Notes under the pieces: model-generated
Told to the model about the DNA's origin: nothing
Seen by the model: the letters and a program-made list of their open reading frames with translations, nothing else
Databases searched by the model: none
Source: Roseiarcus sp963709655
GTDB lineage: Bacteria; Pseudomonadota; Alphaproteobacteria; Rhizobiales; Beijerinckiaceae
NCBI GenBank assembly: GCA_963709655.1
Contig: CAVPXF010000056.1
Coordinates: forward strand, 868,001 to 932,000
DNA length: 64,000 bases
Reading direction: 5' to 3'
Position numbers and translations under genes: made by a program
In this document: piece after piece, positions 53,631-63,717 of the stretch
How the letters are laid out: every line of letters starts with the position of its first letter
Position numbering within the stretch: the first letter of the stretch is position 1

Positions 53631-54078
53631 GATTTCCTCCGTCTCGTAATGGGCTTCTTGCGGCCCTCTTGCATGAACGCGTATTGGGTGGAGTTTGGCA
53701 AGGTAACCATCCGGCCTATAAGCCGTAGGGACTGGCAATCGTGGCTGCCCTTCGCGCTCTTCGCGCGGCGTCGCTTCGGATGAATCCGATTCGTTCGACA
53801 AGGCTGTCGACGCCCAAGGCGGCGGAGGCCATGAGGTCGCCGAGTCATTGAACCCAGATCAAGCCGTCGCCAGGTCCATTGCGAGTCGGTCGCCTGTTCC
53901 GTGGCGGCAGGTCAACAAGCCGACACCCTTCCCGAACCGCTGGGCGCGACGCTCTCCTCACCTACGGAAACGGATTGGGAAGGGCAGCAAAAGGTCGATA
54001 CCCGAAATCCAAACGGAGCCCCGGCCGAGTCGGGCGCCTGCTTGACGCCGCCATCGCCGGGTCGGATACGGGCGTCCA
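53631..54078. other. Divergent intergenic region MFS / ABC-2 exporter
   Basis: 448 bases. Open frames on both strands are basic or low-complexity and match no family. It must contain both promoters; I found no strong -35/-10 pair. Confidence 0.5.
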
Positions 54079-54837
54079 ATGAGTCCGCCCCCGTCCCCGG
54101 TCCTTTCGGTCGAAAACCTCGCCAAGTCCTTTGGCAAGCTGCGGGCGGTGGACGGCGTCTCCTTTTCCGTTTCGCCCGGGGAGATCGTGGGGCTCATCGG
54201 CCCCAACGGCGCCGGCAAGACGACGACGATCAACATGATCCTCGGCGTGCTCGAGCCGACCTCGGGCCGGATCGTCATCGAGGGCGTTGACCTGCGCGCC
54301 GACCGCAGCGCGGCGCTGGCCCGAACCAATTTCGCCGCCGTCTACGCCCCGCTGCCGGGCAATCTCACTGTCGAGCAGAACCTCAAGGTCTTTGCCCGGA
54401 TCTACGATGTCGAAGCGATCGACGCGCGCATCGAGGAACTGTTGGCGACCTATGATCTGATCCGATACCGGCGAACCAAGGCGGGCGTCCTCTCTTCGGG
54501 CGAGCAGACCCGTCTTTCGCTTGCCAAGGCGATGCTGAACCGGCCGCGGCTCCTGCTGCTGGACGAACCGACGGCGTCGATCGATCCATCCGCCGCGCGC
54601 GACATCCGCGCCGGAATCGCCAGCGTCGTCGAAAGCGGCGATTGCGGCGTCCTGTGGACCAGCCACAACATGTACGAGGTCGAGGCTGTTTGCGACCGGG
54701 CGCTGTTCCTGTCGCGCGGCCGCATCGTGCTCGAAGGCGATCCGAAACGGCTGCCGGGCGAGCACGGCGTCGAGACGCTGGACGACCTTTTCGTCTCGGT
54801 CGCCCATGAAACGCTGGCTGCAGGCGGCGCGGCGTGA
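54079..54837 (+). CDS. ABC-2 type exporter ATP-binding protein
   Basis: 252 residues. Walker A GPNGAGKTTTINMILG, Q-loop region, signature LSSGEQTRLSLAKAM and Walker B LLLLDEPTASIDP are complete. The C-terminus ends in a short switch-like tail (ETLDDLFVSVAHET). It pairs with the permease gene it overlaps by four bases (GTGA). Family members export lipids, polysaccharides or drugs. Confidence 0.92.
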   Translation: MSPPPSPVLSVENLAKSFGKLRAVDGVSFSVSPGEIVGLIGPNGAGKTTTINMILGVLEPTSGRIVIEGVDLRADRSAALARTNFAAVYAPLPGNLTVEQNLKVFARIYDVEAIDARIEELLATYDLIRYRRTKAGVLSSGEQTRLSLAKAMLNRPRLLLLDEPTASIDPSAARDIRAGIASVVESGDCGVLWTSHNMYEVEAVCDRALFLSRGRIVLEGDPKRLPGEHGVETLDDLFVSVAHETLAAGGAA

Positions 54838-55637
54838 ACCGCGCCCGCGTCGGCGCCGTCGTTCTGCGCATCCTCTACCTCTATCGCGGCAGTCCGCAGC
54901 GGGTGTTCCCGATCTTCATCTGGGTCGCGGTCGACATCCTGCTGTGGGGCTTTCTCACTCGCTACCTCAATTCGGTGTCCCATGCAGGGTACAATTTCGT
55001 GCCCGCGTTGCTCGGCGCCGTGCTGCTCTGGGACTTTTTGACGCGCGTGATGCAGGGCGTGACGATGGCCTTCTTCGAGGACGTCTGGTCGCGCAACTTC
55101 CTGAACCTATTCGCGACGCCGTTGCGTATTTCCGAATATCTGACCGGCCTCGTCATCGCCGCCATCGCGGTCAGCGCGCTCAGCCTGATCGCCATGATCG
55201 TGTTCGCCCGCGTGGCCTTCGGCCTGTCGTTCCTGACCTATGGCGCAGCGCTCGCCCCCTTCATCGCCGTGCTGTTCCTCACCGGTATCGCGATGGGGGT
55301 CGCCGCCGCCGGGCTCGTGCTGCGTCTCGGCCCCGCGTCGGAATGGCTGATCTGGCCGATCCCGATGATCGTTTCGCCGTTCGCGGGGGTGTTCTATCCG
55401 CTTGCCGTCCTGCCGGGCTGGATGCGGGCGATCGCGGCGTTCCTGCCCCCGTCCTACGTGTTCGAGGGCATGCGGGCGGTGGTCGCGGGCAAGCCGGCCC
55501 CGTGGGACGCGCTCGCCTTGGGCGCCGCGCTCGCCGTCGTCTATCTCGTCCTCGCCTGTCTGTTCTTCGGAGCGGTCTACAAGACTGCGATCCGCAGCGG
55601 CCTGATCGCCCGCTACAGCGCCGAATCGGTGAGTTGA
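54834..55637 (+). CDS. ABC-2 type exporter permease
   Basis: 267 residues from a GTG that overlaps the ATPase stop. Six membrane segments: YRGSPQRVFPIFIWVAVDIL, LLGAVLLWDFLTRVMQGV, LVIAAIAVSALSLIAMIV and three later ones ending LVLACLFFGAVYKTAIR. The conserved PFAGVFYPLAVLPGWMRAIA is the ABC-2 signature. The cargo is unknown. Only one permease is present, so a homodimer is likely. Confidence 0.9.
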   Translation: MNRARVGAVVLRILYLYRGSPQRVFPIFIWVAVDILLWGFLTRYLNSVSHAGYNFVPALLGAVLLWDFLTRVMQGVTMAFFEDVWSRNFLNLFATPLRISEYLTGLVIAAIAVSALSLIAMIVFARVAFGLSFLTYGAALAPFIAVLFLTGIAMGVAAAGLVLRLGPASEWLIWPIPMIVSPFAGVFYPLAVLPGWMRAIAAFLPPSYVFEGMRAVVAGKPAPWDALALGAALAVVYLVLACLFFGAVYKTAIRSGLIARYSAESVS

Positions 55638-55823
55638 CCTTCGCGGCCGCCGGGACCGATGCGCGCCCGGCGGAGTTTCGGCCAGAAGTCTGGCGTCTCC
55701 CCGCCGGCGCGGGAATGCGCCGCTTCGGCCGACTGGCCCTCTTGCGCGAGGGGGTCTGGAAGGGCATTGTGCCGCGCGAAAAGCGGGTTGGCCGGTTTAA
55801 CGGCCGGGAGATTGGGGCGCAGC

Positions 55824-56057
55824 ATGCGAATTGTCGGCCTATTGGGCTTGCTCCTGGCTTTGTCGGGCTGCGCGGCCGAGCGGTCGGTCGCTTTCATTTA
55901 TTATCCGAACCATCCGAGCGATAAATTTCGCTATTCGCAATTCGCCGCCGAGGCGCAGAAGGAATGCGGGCGCTATGGCCTCGTCGCCGTGCACGACTGG
56001 GACAATGTCACCGACTTCCAGCGCGTCCGCTCGTTCTGGAAATGCGTTCCGCGCTGA
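55824..56057 (+). CDS. Small lipoprotein
   Basis: 77 residues from ATG 55824; the longer upstream frame is not convincing. The N-terminus MRIVGLLGLLLALSGCAAER has a perfect lipobox (LSGC). The mature 60 residues (FIYYPNHPSDKFRYSQFAAE, GRYGLVAVHDWDNVTD, VRSFWKCVPR) contain two cysteines that could pair. Similar tiny lipoproteins occur in Rhizobiales (memory). Function unknown. Confidence 0.75.
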   Translation: MRIVGLLGLLLALSGCAAERSVAFIYYPNHPSDKFRYSQFAAEAQKECGRYGLVAVHDWDNVTDFQRVRSFWKCVPR

Positions 56058-56125
56058 CGCCGGCGTCGCCCTAGAGCGGGATGATTCCGGGCGCTACAAC
56101 CCCGTCTCGCGCCTCGTTTCGCCCG

Positions 56126-56200
56126 CCTGTTCTTTCCCTGTTCCGACCTGACAACCGCCTGTTAGGCACCTGTTCCGGACCTGTCAAGTTGCCTGTTCCG
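56126..56200. repeat. Helically phased CCTGTTC repeat array 2
   Basis: Seven CCTGT/CCTGA cores begin at 56126, 56137, 56147, 56158, 56169, 56180 and 56192, a 10-12-base period. One pair is a perfect GTTC-N7-GTTC. The array lies in the convergent gap between the lipoprotein and TonB genes, as array 1 does between rplQ and the GST gene. Confidence 0.7.
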
Positions 56201-56329
56201 CGCCCGCCCGGGCGCACAATCGGCTGGTTTCAAACCCAGCAACGCCATGACGTTGCAGGGCTTTCCGGAACGACTGCCGACTGCGGCGCAAAAAAACGCC
56301 CTGCTAGCAGACGCCGGATTGTTCCCACC

Positions 56330-57281
56330 CTAGCGCCCATACGTGAGCCGCATCGCGCGCGGCTGCCAGCCCGGCGGCGCCGGATAAGGCGCCGCCTCGG
56401 CGATCGCGTTCATCACCGATATGTCCAGGTTCGGCGAACCGCTCGACACGACGACCCTCCGCTGCAGCAGATTGCCGGTCTCGTCCAGGGCGAACACGAT
56501 CGCGCCTTCGTGTCTTGCCTGATTGGCGTCGCGCGGCTGATGCATATGGGCGCGAATCATTCCGTAGATGATCGTGAAATAGCGCGTGTCGGCGTCCCCG
56601 CCGACGATCGGCGATTCGGTCGCCGCATGCGCGAATTGGTAATCGGGCAGGACCTCGGCGTCCGGAAGCGGCGTCCCGACCGGCGCCTTGGCGCGCGGCG
56701 CCGGCGGCGGGGAGGGCTTTTCGGCCGGAACCGGAGCCGACGGGGGCTCGGCGGCGTCCTCGGCCGCCGGCGTCGGCGCGGCGCGCGTGTCCGCGTTGTC
56801 CTGGGGCGGGGTCTCCTGCGGCGTCGGCGCCGCCTGCGCCTTTGGCTGCTCGGCGGCCGCCGTCTCCTTCGAGTTCTTGCGGCGCGCCTGGCGTTTGCGC
56901 TTTCTCCGGGCTGCTCTGAGGGGCGGACGTCGTCTTGTCCGGAGATTCCCGGTTGGCCTTTTCCGCAGTGGCGGCGCTCGGCGCATCGTACGCCGGCTTC
57001 TCGTCCTCCGGTTGCGGCGGCCGCTTCGGCTTGTCCTCCGGCGGTTTCGGCGGCGGCGGCGGCTTCTCGACCACGACCTCGACCGGGATTTCCTCGACCG
57101 GCGGCGCCGGGCGGGGAGCGAACGCCGCGACGACGAGAATCGCGACCGGAATGAGAAGGTGCAGCGCCGCAGCCGCGATCAGGGCGAGCGTCGACCCCCG
57201 CCGCTCGGATGCGGTCAGCGACGTCGGCTGGGCCACGTGATCGATCGCGTCGGCCTTGAGAGACGCGTCGGACAACGACAT
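56330..57281 (-). CDS. TonB-like energy-transducing protein, one apparent frameshift
   Basis: Starting at 57281 (MSLSDASLKADAID), the N-part has one membrane anchor (STLALIAAAALHLLIPVAIL). A Pro/Lys-rich periplasm-spanning stretch follows (EKPPPPPKPPEDKPKRPPQP). The C-part in another frame carries the TonB-fold end (YFTIIYGMIRAHMHQPRDAN, GAIVFALDETGNLLQRRVV, SSGSPNLDISVMNAIAEAAP). GAGTTC at 56871-56876 (plus strand) read as GAGTC joins them (APQDSKETAAAEQPK), giving about 316 residues. It should couple the proton motive force to outer-membrane receptors. No ExbBD or receptor gene is adjacent. Confidence 0.82.
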
Positions 57282-57487
57282 GAGCGGCGGCGGGACTTCG
57301 TCAGAATGGGCGATGCCTCTCCTTGAGCCATGACCGGCCGCGGGGTCAATGGCTTTGCGCTTCCTGCGCCGCCTTGCGCTTGCGGGAACGCGGGCGGCCC
57401 GCACGGGCGCAAAGCTTTGCCGGGCGCGCTTTTTCGCGTATGGGCAGGCTGGTCGGTCAAGGGACGAAGGGGAATCGATTGCCGGGA

Positions 57488-58312
57488 ATGAGCGCCGGGG
57501 CGCCGCGTGCTGTGGTCTTCGATTCCGGGCTCGGGGGCCTGACGGTGCTCGGCGCGATTCGGGGCTTGAGGCCTGACGTCGACATCGTCTATGTCGCCGA
57601 CGACGCCGCCTTTCCTTATGGACGGCTGAACGAAGCCGCGCTAATCGCCCGTGTTGGCGTGGTGATGGCGCGGATCGTCGCCGACTGGCGCCCCGACATC
57701 ACAGTCATCGCCTGCAGCACCGCCTCGACCCTCGCCTTGCCGCATCTGCGGGCGGCCTATCCGGACCTGCCCTTCGTCGGCGTGGTGCCGGCGATCAAAC
57801 CGGCCGCCAAGGCGTCAGGCTCGGGGCTGATCAGCGTCCTGGCCACGAGGGGGACCGTCGCGCGCGATTACACGCAGGCGCTCGTACGCGAGCACGCCGC
57901 CGATTGCGAAGTCGCGCTGATCGGCTCCGCTGCGCTCGCCCCGATCGCCGAGCGGTTCATGCGCGGCGAACCGGTCGACGACGCCGAGGTCGCCCGCGAG
58001 ATTGCCGCCTGCTTCGTCGAGAAGGACGGTCGCCGGACGGATCATGTCGTGCTGGCCTGCACCCATTTTCCGCTGCTCATCGAAACCCTCGAGCGCCTTG
58101 CGCGCTGGCCGGTCGTGTTCGTCGATCCGGCGCCGGCGATCGCGCGACGGCTCGATTGTCTGCTTGGCGAGGCGTCGGCGACGCAAGCGCGCCGGACGGG
58201 CGCCCTCGTTTTCACGAGCGGCCGGCCGCCGTCGCCGGGATTGCAAAAGACCTTGCTTCGGTACGGTTTGGAGTTTACCCCCACGCCGGCGATCAGCCTG
58301 GCGACCGCCTGA
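57488..58312 (+). CDS. murI: Glutamate racemase
   Basis: 274 residues from MSAGAPRAVVFDSGLGG; a longer frame upstream lacks similarity. It supplies D-glutamate for peptidoglycan. The two catalytic cysteines are in VIACSTASTLALP and VVLACTHFPLLIE. DSGLGGLTVLGAIR and DDAAFPYGRLNE are standard. Divergent from the TonB-like gene and 99 bases upstream of pepN. Confidence 0.93.
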   Translation: MSAGAPRAVVFDSGLGGLTVLGAIRGLRPDVDIVYVADDAAFPYGRLNEAALIARVGVVMARIVADWRPDITVIACSTASTLALPHLRAAYPDLPFVGVVPAIKPAAKASGSGLISVLATRGTVARDYTQALVREHAADCEVALIGSAALAPIAERFMRGEPVDDAEVAREIAACFVEKDGRRTDHVVLACTHFPLLIETLERLARWPVVFVDPAPAIARRLDCLLGEASATQARRTGALVFTSGRPPSPGLQKTLLRYGLEFTPTPAISLATA

Positions 58313-58411
58313 GCGCGCGGCCTCGGACAGGTTTCGCTTGCGATCGTTCAATGCGGCCGCGCCGCTCGTTAAAGAGGCGCGACGCTCGCTCTGTCGGAAA
58401 GGCCAGCGCCC

Positions 58412-61068
58412 ATGCGCACAACGGTCGGTCAGCCCGTTCGTCTCGTCGATTACCACGTCCCGGACTTCCTGATCGACGCGGTCGATCTCGACGTCGCGCT
58501 CGACCGGAACGCGACCCGGGTCGTCTCGACCCTCGCGATCCGGCCCAACCCCGCCGGACGGCCGGATGTGGCGCTGACGCTCGACGGCGACGACCTGACG
58601 CTCGTCTCCGTGGAACTCGACGGCGCGCGGCTTGATCCGGAGGCCTTCCAGGCGAACCCTTCGCAATTCGTGTTGCCGAACCCGCCGCGCGGCGCCTTCA
58701 CCCTCAAGATCGAGACCCGTCTCGATCCCGCGGCCAACACCAAGCTGATGGGCCTCTATCGCTCCGGATCGGCCTATTGCACGCAATGCGAGGCCGAGGG
58801 ATTTCGTCGCATCACCTATTTCCTCGATCGCCCCGATGTGCTGTCGACCTATCGCGTGCGGCTCGAGGCCGACTGCGAAGAGGCGCCGGTGCTCCTGAGC
58901 AACGGCAATCTGGAAAGCCGCGGCCGGTCGGAAGCCGGGGGACGCCACTGGGCGATCTGGGCCGACCCGCACAAGAAGCCGTGCTATCTGTTCGCCCTTG
59001 TCGCCGGCGATCTCGCCCACATCGCCGACACGTTCGTCACCGCCTCCGGCCGCAAGGTCGATCTCGCGATCTACACCGAGCAGGGCCGCGAGGAGCGGGC
59101 GCGCTATGCGATGGACTCGCTCAAGCGCGCCATGGCCTGGGACGAAAAGGTCTATGGCCGCGAGTATGATCTCGACGTGTTCAACGTCGTCGCCGTCTCC
59201 GACTTCAATATGGGGGCGATGGAGAACAAGGGCCTCAATGTCTTCAACGACAAGTATGTGCTCGCCTCACAGGAGACCGCGACCGACGACGATTACGCCA
59301 GCATCGAGGGCGTCATCGCCCACGAGTACTTTCACAACTGGACCGGCAATCGGATCACCTGTCGGGATTGGTTCCAGCTCTGCCTCAAGGAGGGCCTGAC
59401 GGTCTTCCGCGACCAGGAGTTCTCCGCCGACATGCGTTCGGCGCCGGTCAAGCGCATTGCAGAGGTGCGGGCGCTGCGATCGGCGCAGTTTCCGGAGGAC
59501 GCGGGTCCGCTCGCGCATAACGTCAGACCCGGGGTCTACAACGAGATCAGCAACTTCTATACGGCGACGGTGTATCAGAAGGGCGCCGAGGTCGTCCGGA
59601 TGCTCAAGCGCCTGATTGGCGACGACGCGTTCCGGTCTGGCATGGACATGTATTTTCATCGCTATGACGGTTCGGCCGCGACGGTCGAGGAGTTCATCGG
59701 CTGTTTCGCCGACGTCTCGGGGCGCGACCTCGGCCAGTTCATGCGCTGGTATACGCAGGCGGGCACGCCGAAAGTCTCCGTGCGAACCGCCTACGACCCC
59801 GCGGCGGCGACCTACCGCATCGCCATGAGGCAGGCGCTCGCCCCCACGCCGGGACAGCCGACCAAGCTGCCGATGACGATGCCGCTTGCGCTCGGTCTTG
59901 TCGATCCGCAGGGCAGGGACATTCCTCTTGTTGCGTCGGATGCGACGCGTGAGGAACTCGCCTCCGGCGTCTTCGAACTCAGCGAGGCGGAGCGGACGAT
60001 TGTCTTCCGCGATGTGCCGCGCCGCCCAGCGCTGTCGTTCCTTCGCGGCTTCTCGGCGCCGATCAATGCCGACGACGACCTCACGGAGGACGATCTCGTC
60101 GTCCTTTCGCGCCACGACAGCGACAATTTCAACCGCTGGCAGGCGCTCCAAAGCCTTGCGATGCGCGTGCTGCAACGCGGCGTCAAAGCCATTCGCGGCG
60201 GTAGGGCGCCCGAGCGCAACACGGGACTGATCGCGGCGTTCGGCGCGCTGATAGACGATACCCGCGCCGGCCGCGTCGATCCCGCCCTCGCTGCGCTCGC
60301 CGTGACGCTTCCGACCGAGGCCGACATCGCGCGCGAGATCGGCGAGGATGTCGATCCCGACGCCATCTACACTGCGCGCAAGACGTTGCGCGGAGCGCTT
60401 GGCCGCAAGCACGGCGAGGCGCTCGCCGACCTCCACGACTCGCTGGGGCGCCGGGGCCGTTTAGCCCCGACGCCCGGTCGGCCGGACGACGGGCGTTGCG
60501 CAACGTCGCGCTGAGCGTCTACGCCGACGGCAATATCATCGACGGCCTCGCCCGGGCGCACAGGCAGCTGCGCGACGCCGACAACATGACCGAGCGCTTC
60601 GGCGCGCTGACCCCGATCCTCATGAAGGCGAACTCTGCGCGCGAGCATGCGTCGGACGCGTTCAGCCGCCGCTACGCGATGGAGCCGCTGATCCTCGACA
60701 AGTGGTTCGCCCTCCAGGCGCAGATCCCGGAGCGCGAGACGCTCGATCGGGTGCGCGGACTGATGAACCATCGCGGCTTCTCGATGTCCAACCCAAACCG
60801 GGTGCGGGCGCTGATCGGCGGGTTCACCGCCAATCACGCGCAGTTCAACCGCGCCGACGGCGCGGGCTACGGGTTCCTCGAGGAGATCGTCGTCGGCCTC
60901 GACCCGACCAACCCGCAGATCGCCGCCCGGCTGCTCACTGCGATGCGCTCGTGGCGGTCGCTCGAGGAGACGCGCCGCGGGCAAGCGGAAGCGATGCTGA
61001 AGCGGATCGCGGCGCTGCCCTCCCTCTCGCCGGACGTGCGCGACATCGTCACCCGCAGCCTGGGATAG
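58412..61068 (+). CDS. pepN: Aminopeptidase N (M1 family), one apparent frameshift
   Basis: About 885 residues in two frames. The M1 exopeptidase motif FNMGAMENKGLNVF, the zinc site VIAHEYFHNWTGNR (HExxH) and the distal Glu in CLKEGLTVFRDQEFS are intact. The last 200 residues (LRNVALSVYADGN, MNHRGFSMSNPNRVRALIGG) continue in another frame. The shift lies at the GGGG run 60445-60448, just after a GACTC; adding one G restores DSLGAPGPFSPDARSAGRR. It removes N-terminal residues from peptides. Confidence 0.92.
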
Positions 61069-61307
61069 CCGCCCTCAACGGGTTAGGGGCAGGCGGGAGC
61101 GACGGGCGCGCGAGGCGCGGCACGTCACTGGCTTGACCCATAGGCACGCTTGATTGTCACAATTTGTCGGATTCCGGCGCCGAAAAAACCGAGTCGCGTC
61201 CCGTCAAGGGGGCTAGACAAAGATTTGCACAAGGATTCTTATTGTACTGATTTCGGGCGTGGCGGATTACCCGAAGGTTAAGTTTCTCGAGGGTCTGGGA
61301 AAAAACC

Positions 61308-63593
61308 ATGACGCGTGCGAGCGCGGCACATACGGAGTCGTGCCTTGATGACGCCGGCTGGCGAGTGGGCGCCGCGAGGGTCGGCCGACCCGCCGTCGCG
61401 GTCGCGGTCGCGGCTGGCGGCCGCGGGCTGTGGGCGCCGCGAGTCGCGACTCTGGGTGTCGTGGCCGCGGTCGCGATCGCGATCCTTCTCACCTTCCAGC
61501 AACTGCGCGTCGAGCGCGAGTTGGCGCTGCGGGACGGCGCGCATGAGGTCGCCATGCGCGCGACCATCGTCGCCGCTCAGCTCAATTCCGCGCTCCTGTC
61601 GGCCCCAAAGGTCGCGCCTGCCGAGGTGTTTGAGAGAGTTCTCGCCGCCGCTCCTGGCGAAAGGCTGCCGAGCGCGGTGCTGATCGACCGCAATGGGCAG
61701 GCGATCGCCGCTGATCCGCCGGAGGCCCGGCCCGAGACCGGCTCTGAAGACGCGCTTCCCGTCGCGCAAAACAGCACGGACGTCGTCCGGGTCATCGATG
61801 ATCACGGCGGCGACCGCTTCGCAGTCGCGCGACCGCTGCCAGCGACGAACGGACGGGTGTTGTTCGCCTCTCCGGTGGCGATGCACCTTGCCCGCTGGCG
61901 GCACATGACGACAGTCATCATGACCCTGCTCGCCTCGACGGTCGCGCTCTTCCTCGTCGCGGCCGGCCTCTACGCCGCCGATGCGCGCGCGCGGCTCAAG
62001 CGCGCTCGCGACGACGGCGCCCGCCGCGCCCGCGTCAATCTGGCGCTCAATCGCGGCCGCTGCGGACTGTGGACCTGGGACATTGGCCGCGGTCGCATCG
62101 TCTGGTCGGCCTCGATGTTCGACGTGCTCGACCTCGCCGAACGGCCGGACCCATGGACGGTGGCGGAATTGCAAGCCCTCCTTCATCCAGAGGACATGAG
62201 CCTCGAGACGATTGCCCAGCTCGCCACCGATCGCGCTGGCGACTATATAGACATCGAGTTTCGCATGCGCGCGGCCGACGGCCGCTGGGTCTGGCTGAGA
62301 AAGCGCGCCGAACTGGTCGAGGACGGGGAGGCGGGCGGCGCGACGCTCGTCGGCATCGCCTTCGACGTTACCGAGCGGAAGCGCGAGGCGGAGGCCTCGG
62401 CGACCGCCGATCAACGCCTGCGCGAGGCGATCGAGGCGATCTCCGAGGCCTTCGTGCTGTGGGACTCGAGCCATCGAATGGTGCTTTGCAACTCCAAATA
62501 CCAGCGCTTGCACGATCTCGCGGACACCGCAGTTCGCGAGGGCTCGCCTCTCGGCGAGCTGGCCGGTACGGAGGCGGCGGCCGACCCCTTCCCGCCCGGG
62601 CGGGAGGGGACCTACGAGGCGCGGCTTCCGAATGGGCGATGGCTCCAGGTGAACGAGCGGCGCACGCGCGACGGCGGCTGCGTGTCGGTCGGCACCGACA
62701 TCACCGCGCTCAAGGAGCATGAGGAGCAGCTGATGAATTCGGAGCGCTTGCTGCTCGCAACCGTCGCGCAACTCCGGCAGTCGCGCCGTTCGCTCGAGGA
62801 GCAAGCCCAGCAGCTCGTCGATCTCGCCGAGCGCTATCATGAGCAGAAAGCGCAGGCGGAAGCGGCCAATCGCGCCAAGGCTGAATTCCTCGCCAACATG
62901 AGCCATGAGCTGCGCACCCCGCTCAATGCGATCATCGGCTTCTCGCAACTCATGGGCAACGAGACCTTCGGCCCGCTCGGATCCGACAAATACCAGGACT
63001 ATTGCCGGCACATCCTTTCGAGCGGCGAATATCTCCTGCACGTGGTCAGCGACGTGCTGGACATGTCGCGCCTCGAAGCCGGGCGCGAGCGGCTGGCCTA
63101 CAGCCGGTTCAAGGCCGACGAGGCGGTCGGCCGGGCGGTTCACGACGTCGCCGCCACGGCGAGGGAGAAGCGCATTTCGGTCGCGGTCGCGGTCGAGCCC
63201 GATATCGCGATCGAAGCGGACCCCGCCGCGGTGGAGCGCATCCTGACGACGCTCATGCGCAATGCCGTGAAATTCGCTCCAGAAGGCGGCGCTGTCGAAA
63301 TCGGCGCAGAGGCGATCGCTGACCGGATCTATTTCTACGTCGAGGACAACGGACCGGGGGTTGCGGCCGAGGACATCGAGCGGCTCGGGCGTCCGTTCGA
63401 GCAGGGCGACGCCGTCATGGCGAACGGCATGAAGGGCTCCGGCCTCGGCCTTGCGATCGCCAACTCGCTGGTCGAACTGCACGGGGGAACGCTGCGCCTC
63501 GCCTCGCGCACGGGCGAGGGCGCGGTGGCCGTCGTCGCGCTGCCGCGCGTCCAGCGCAGGGCCAAGGCGATAGCGCTCGCCAAAGTGGCCTGA
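61308..63593 (+). CDS. PAS-domain sensor histidine kinase, PleC/PdhS-like
   Basis: 761 residues. Two membrane spans (about 45-65 and 203-226) flank a periplasmic domain of about 140 residues. Two PAS-like regions follow (IVWSASMFDVLDLAERPD; AIEAISEAFVLWDSSHRMVL). The kinase part has the PleC/PdhS-type dimerisation motif MSHELRTPLNAIIGFSQLM with the phospho-His, then LMRNAVKFAPEGG (N box), VEDNGPGVA and GSGLGLAIANSLVE. In alphaproteobacteria such kinases act on DivK/PleD to control polarity and the cell cycle. Whether this is PleC itself cannot be decided here. Confidence 0.85.
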   Translation: MTRASAAHTESCLDDAGWRVGAARVGRPAVAVAVAAGGRGLWAPRVATLGVVAAVAIAILLTFQQLRVERELALRDGAHEVAMRATIVAAQLNSALLSAPKVAPAEVFERVLAAAPGERLPSAVLIDRNGQAIAADPPEARPETGSEDALPVAQNSTDVVRVIDDHGGDRFAVARPLPATNGRVLFASPVAMHLARWRHMTTVIMTLLASTVALFLVAAGLYAADARARLKRARDDGARRARVNLALNRGRCGLWTWDIGRGRIVWSASMFDVLDLAERPDPWTVAELQALLHPEDMSLETIAQLATDRAGDYIDIEFRMRAADGRWVWLRKRAELVEDGEAGGATLVGIAFDVTERKREAEASATADQRLREAIEAISEAFVLWDSSHRMVLCNSKYQRLHDLADTAVREGSPLGELAGTEAAADPFPPGREGTYEARLPNGRWLQVNERRTRDGGCVSVGTDITALKEHEEQLMNSERLLLATVAQLRQSRRSLEEQAQQLVDLAERYHEQKAQAEAANRAKAEFLANMSHELRTPLNAIIGFSQLMGNETFGPLGSDKYQDYCRHILSSGEYLLHVVSDVLDMSRLEAGRERLAYSRFKADEAVGRAVHDVAATAREKRISVAVAVEPDIAIEADPAAVERILTTLMRNAVKFAPEGGAVEIGAEAIADRIYFYVEDNGPGVAAEDIERLGRPFEQGDAVMANGMKGSGLGLAIANSLVELHGGTLRLASRTGEGAVAVVALPRVQRRAKAIALAKVA

Positions 63594-63717
63594 CCGCCTT
63601 TCCGCGCCGAAGCCCGCCTCTGGCCGCCGAGCGCCTTGCGCCGCGCGGTGTTTCATATGACAGTCGGGCGAGAAACGGCATTCCGGGAGCCGATCAGGCT
63701 GACGGGGCGGCAGGCGA

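Noticed and set aside
53631..54078. Overlapping small frames before the ABC-2 exporter genes
   Set aside because: Basic, low-complexity translations on both strands without start signals.
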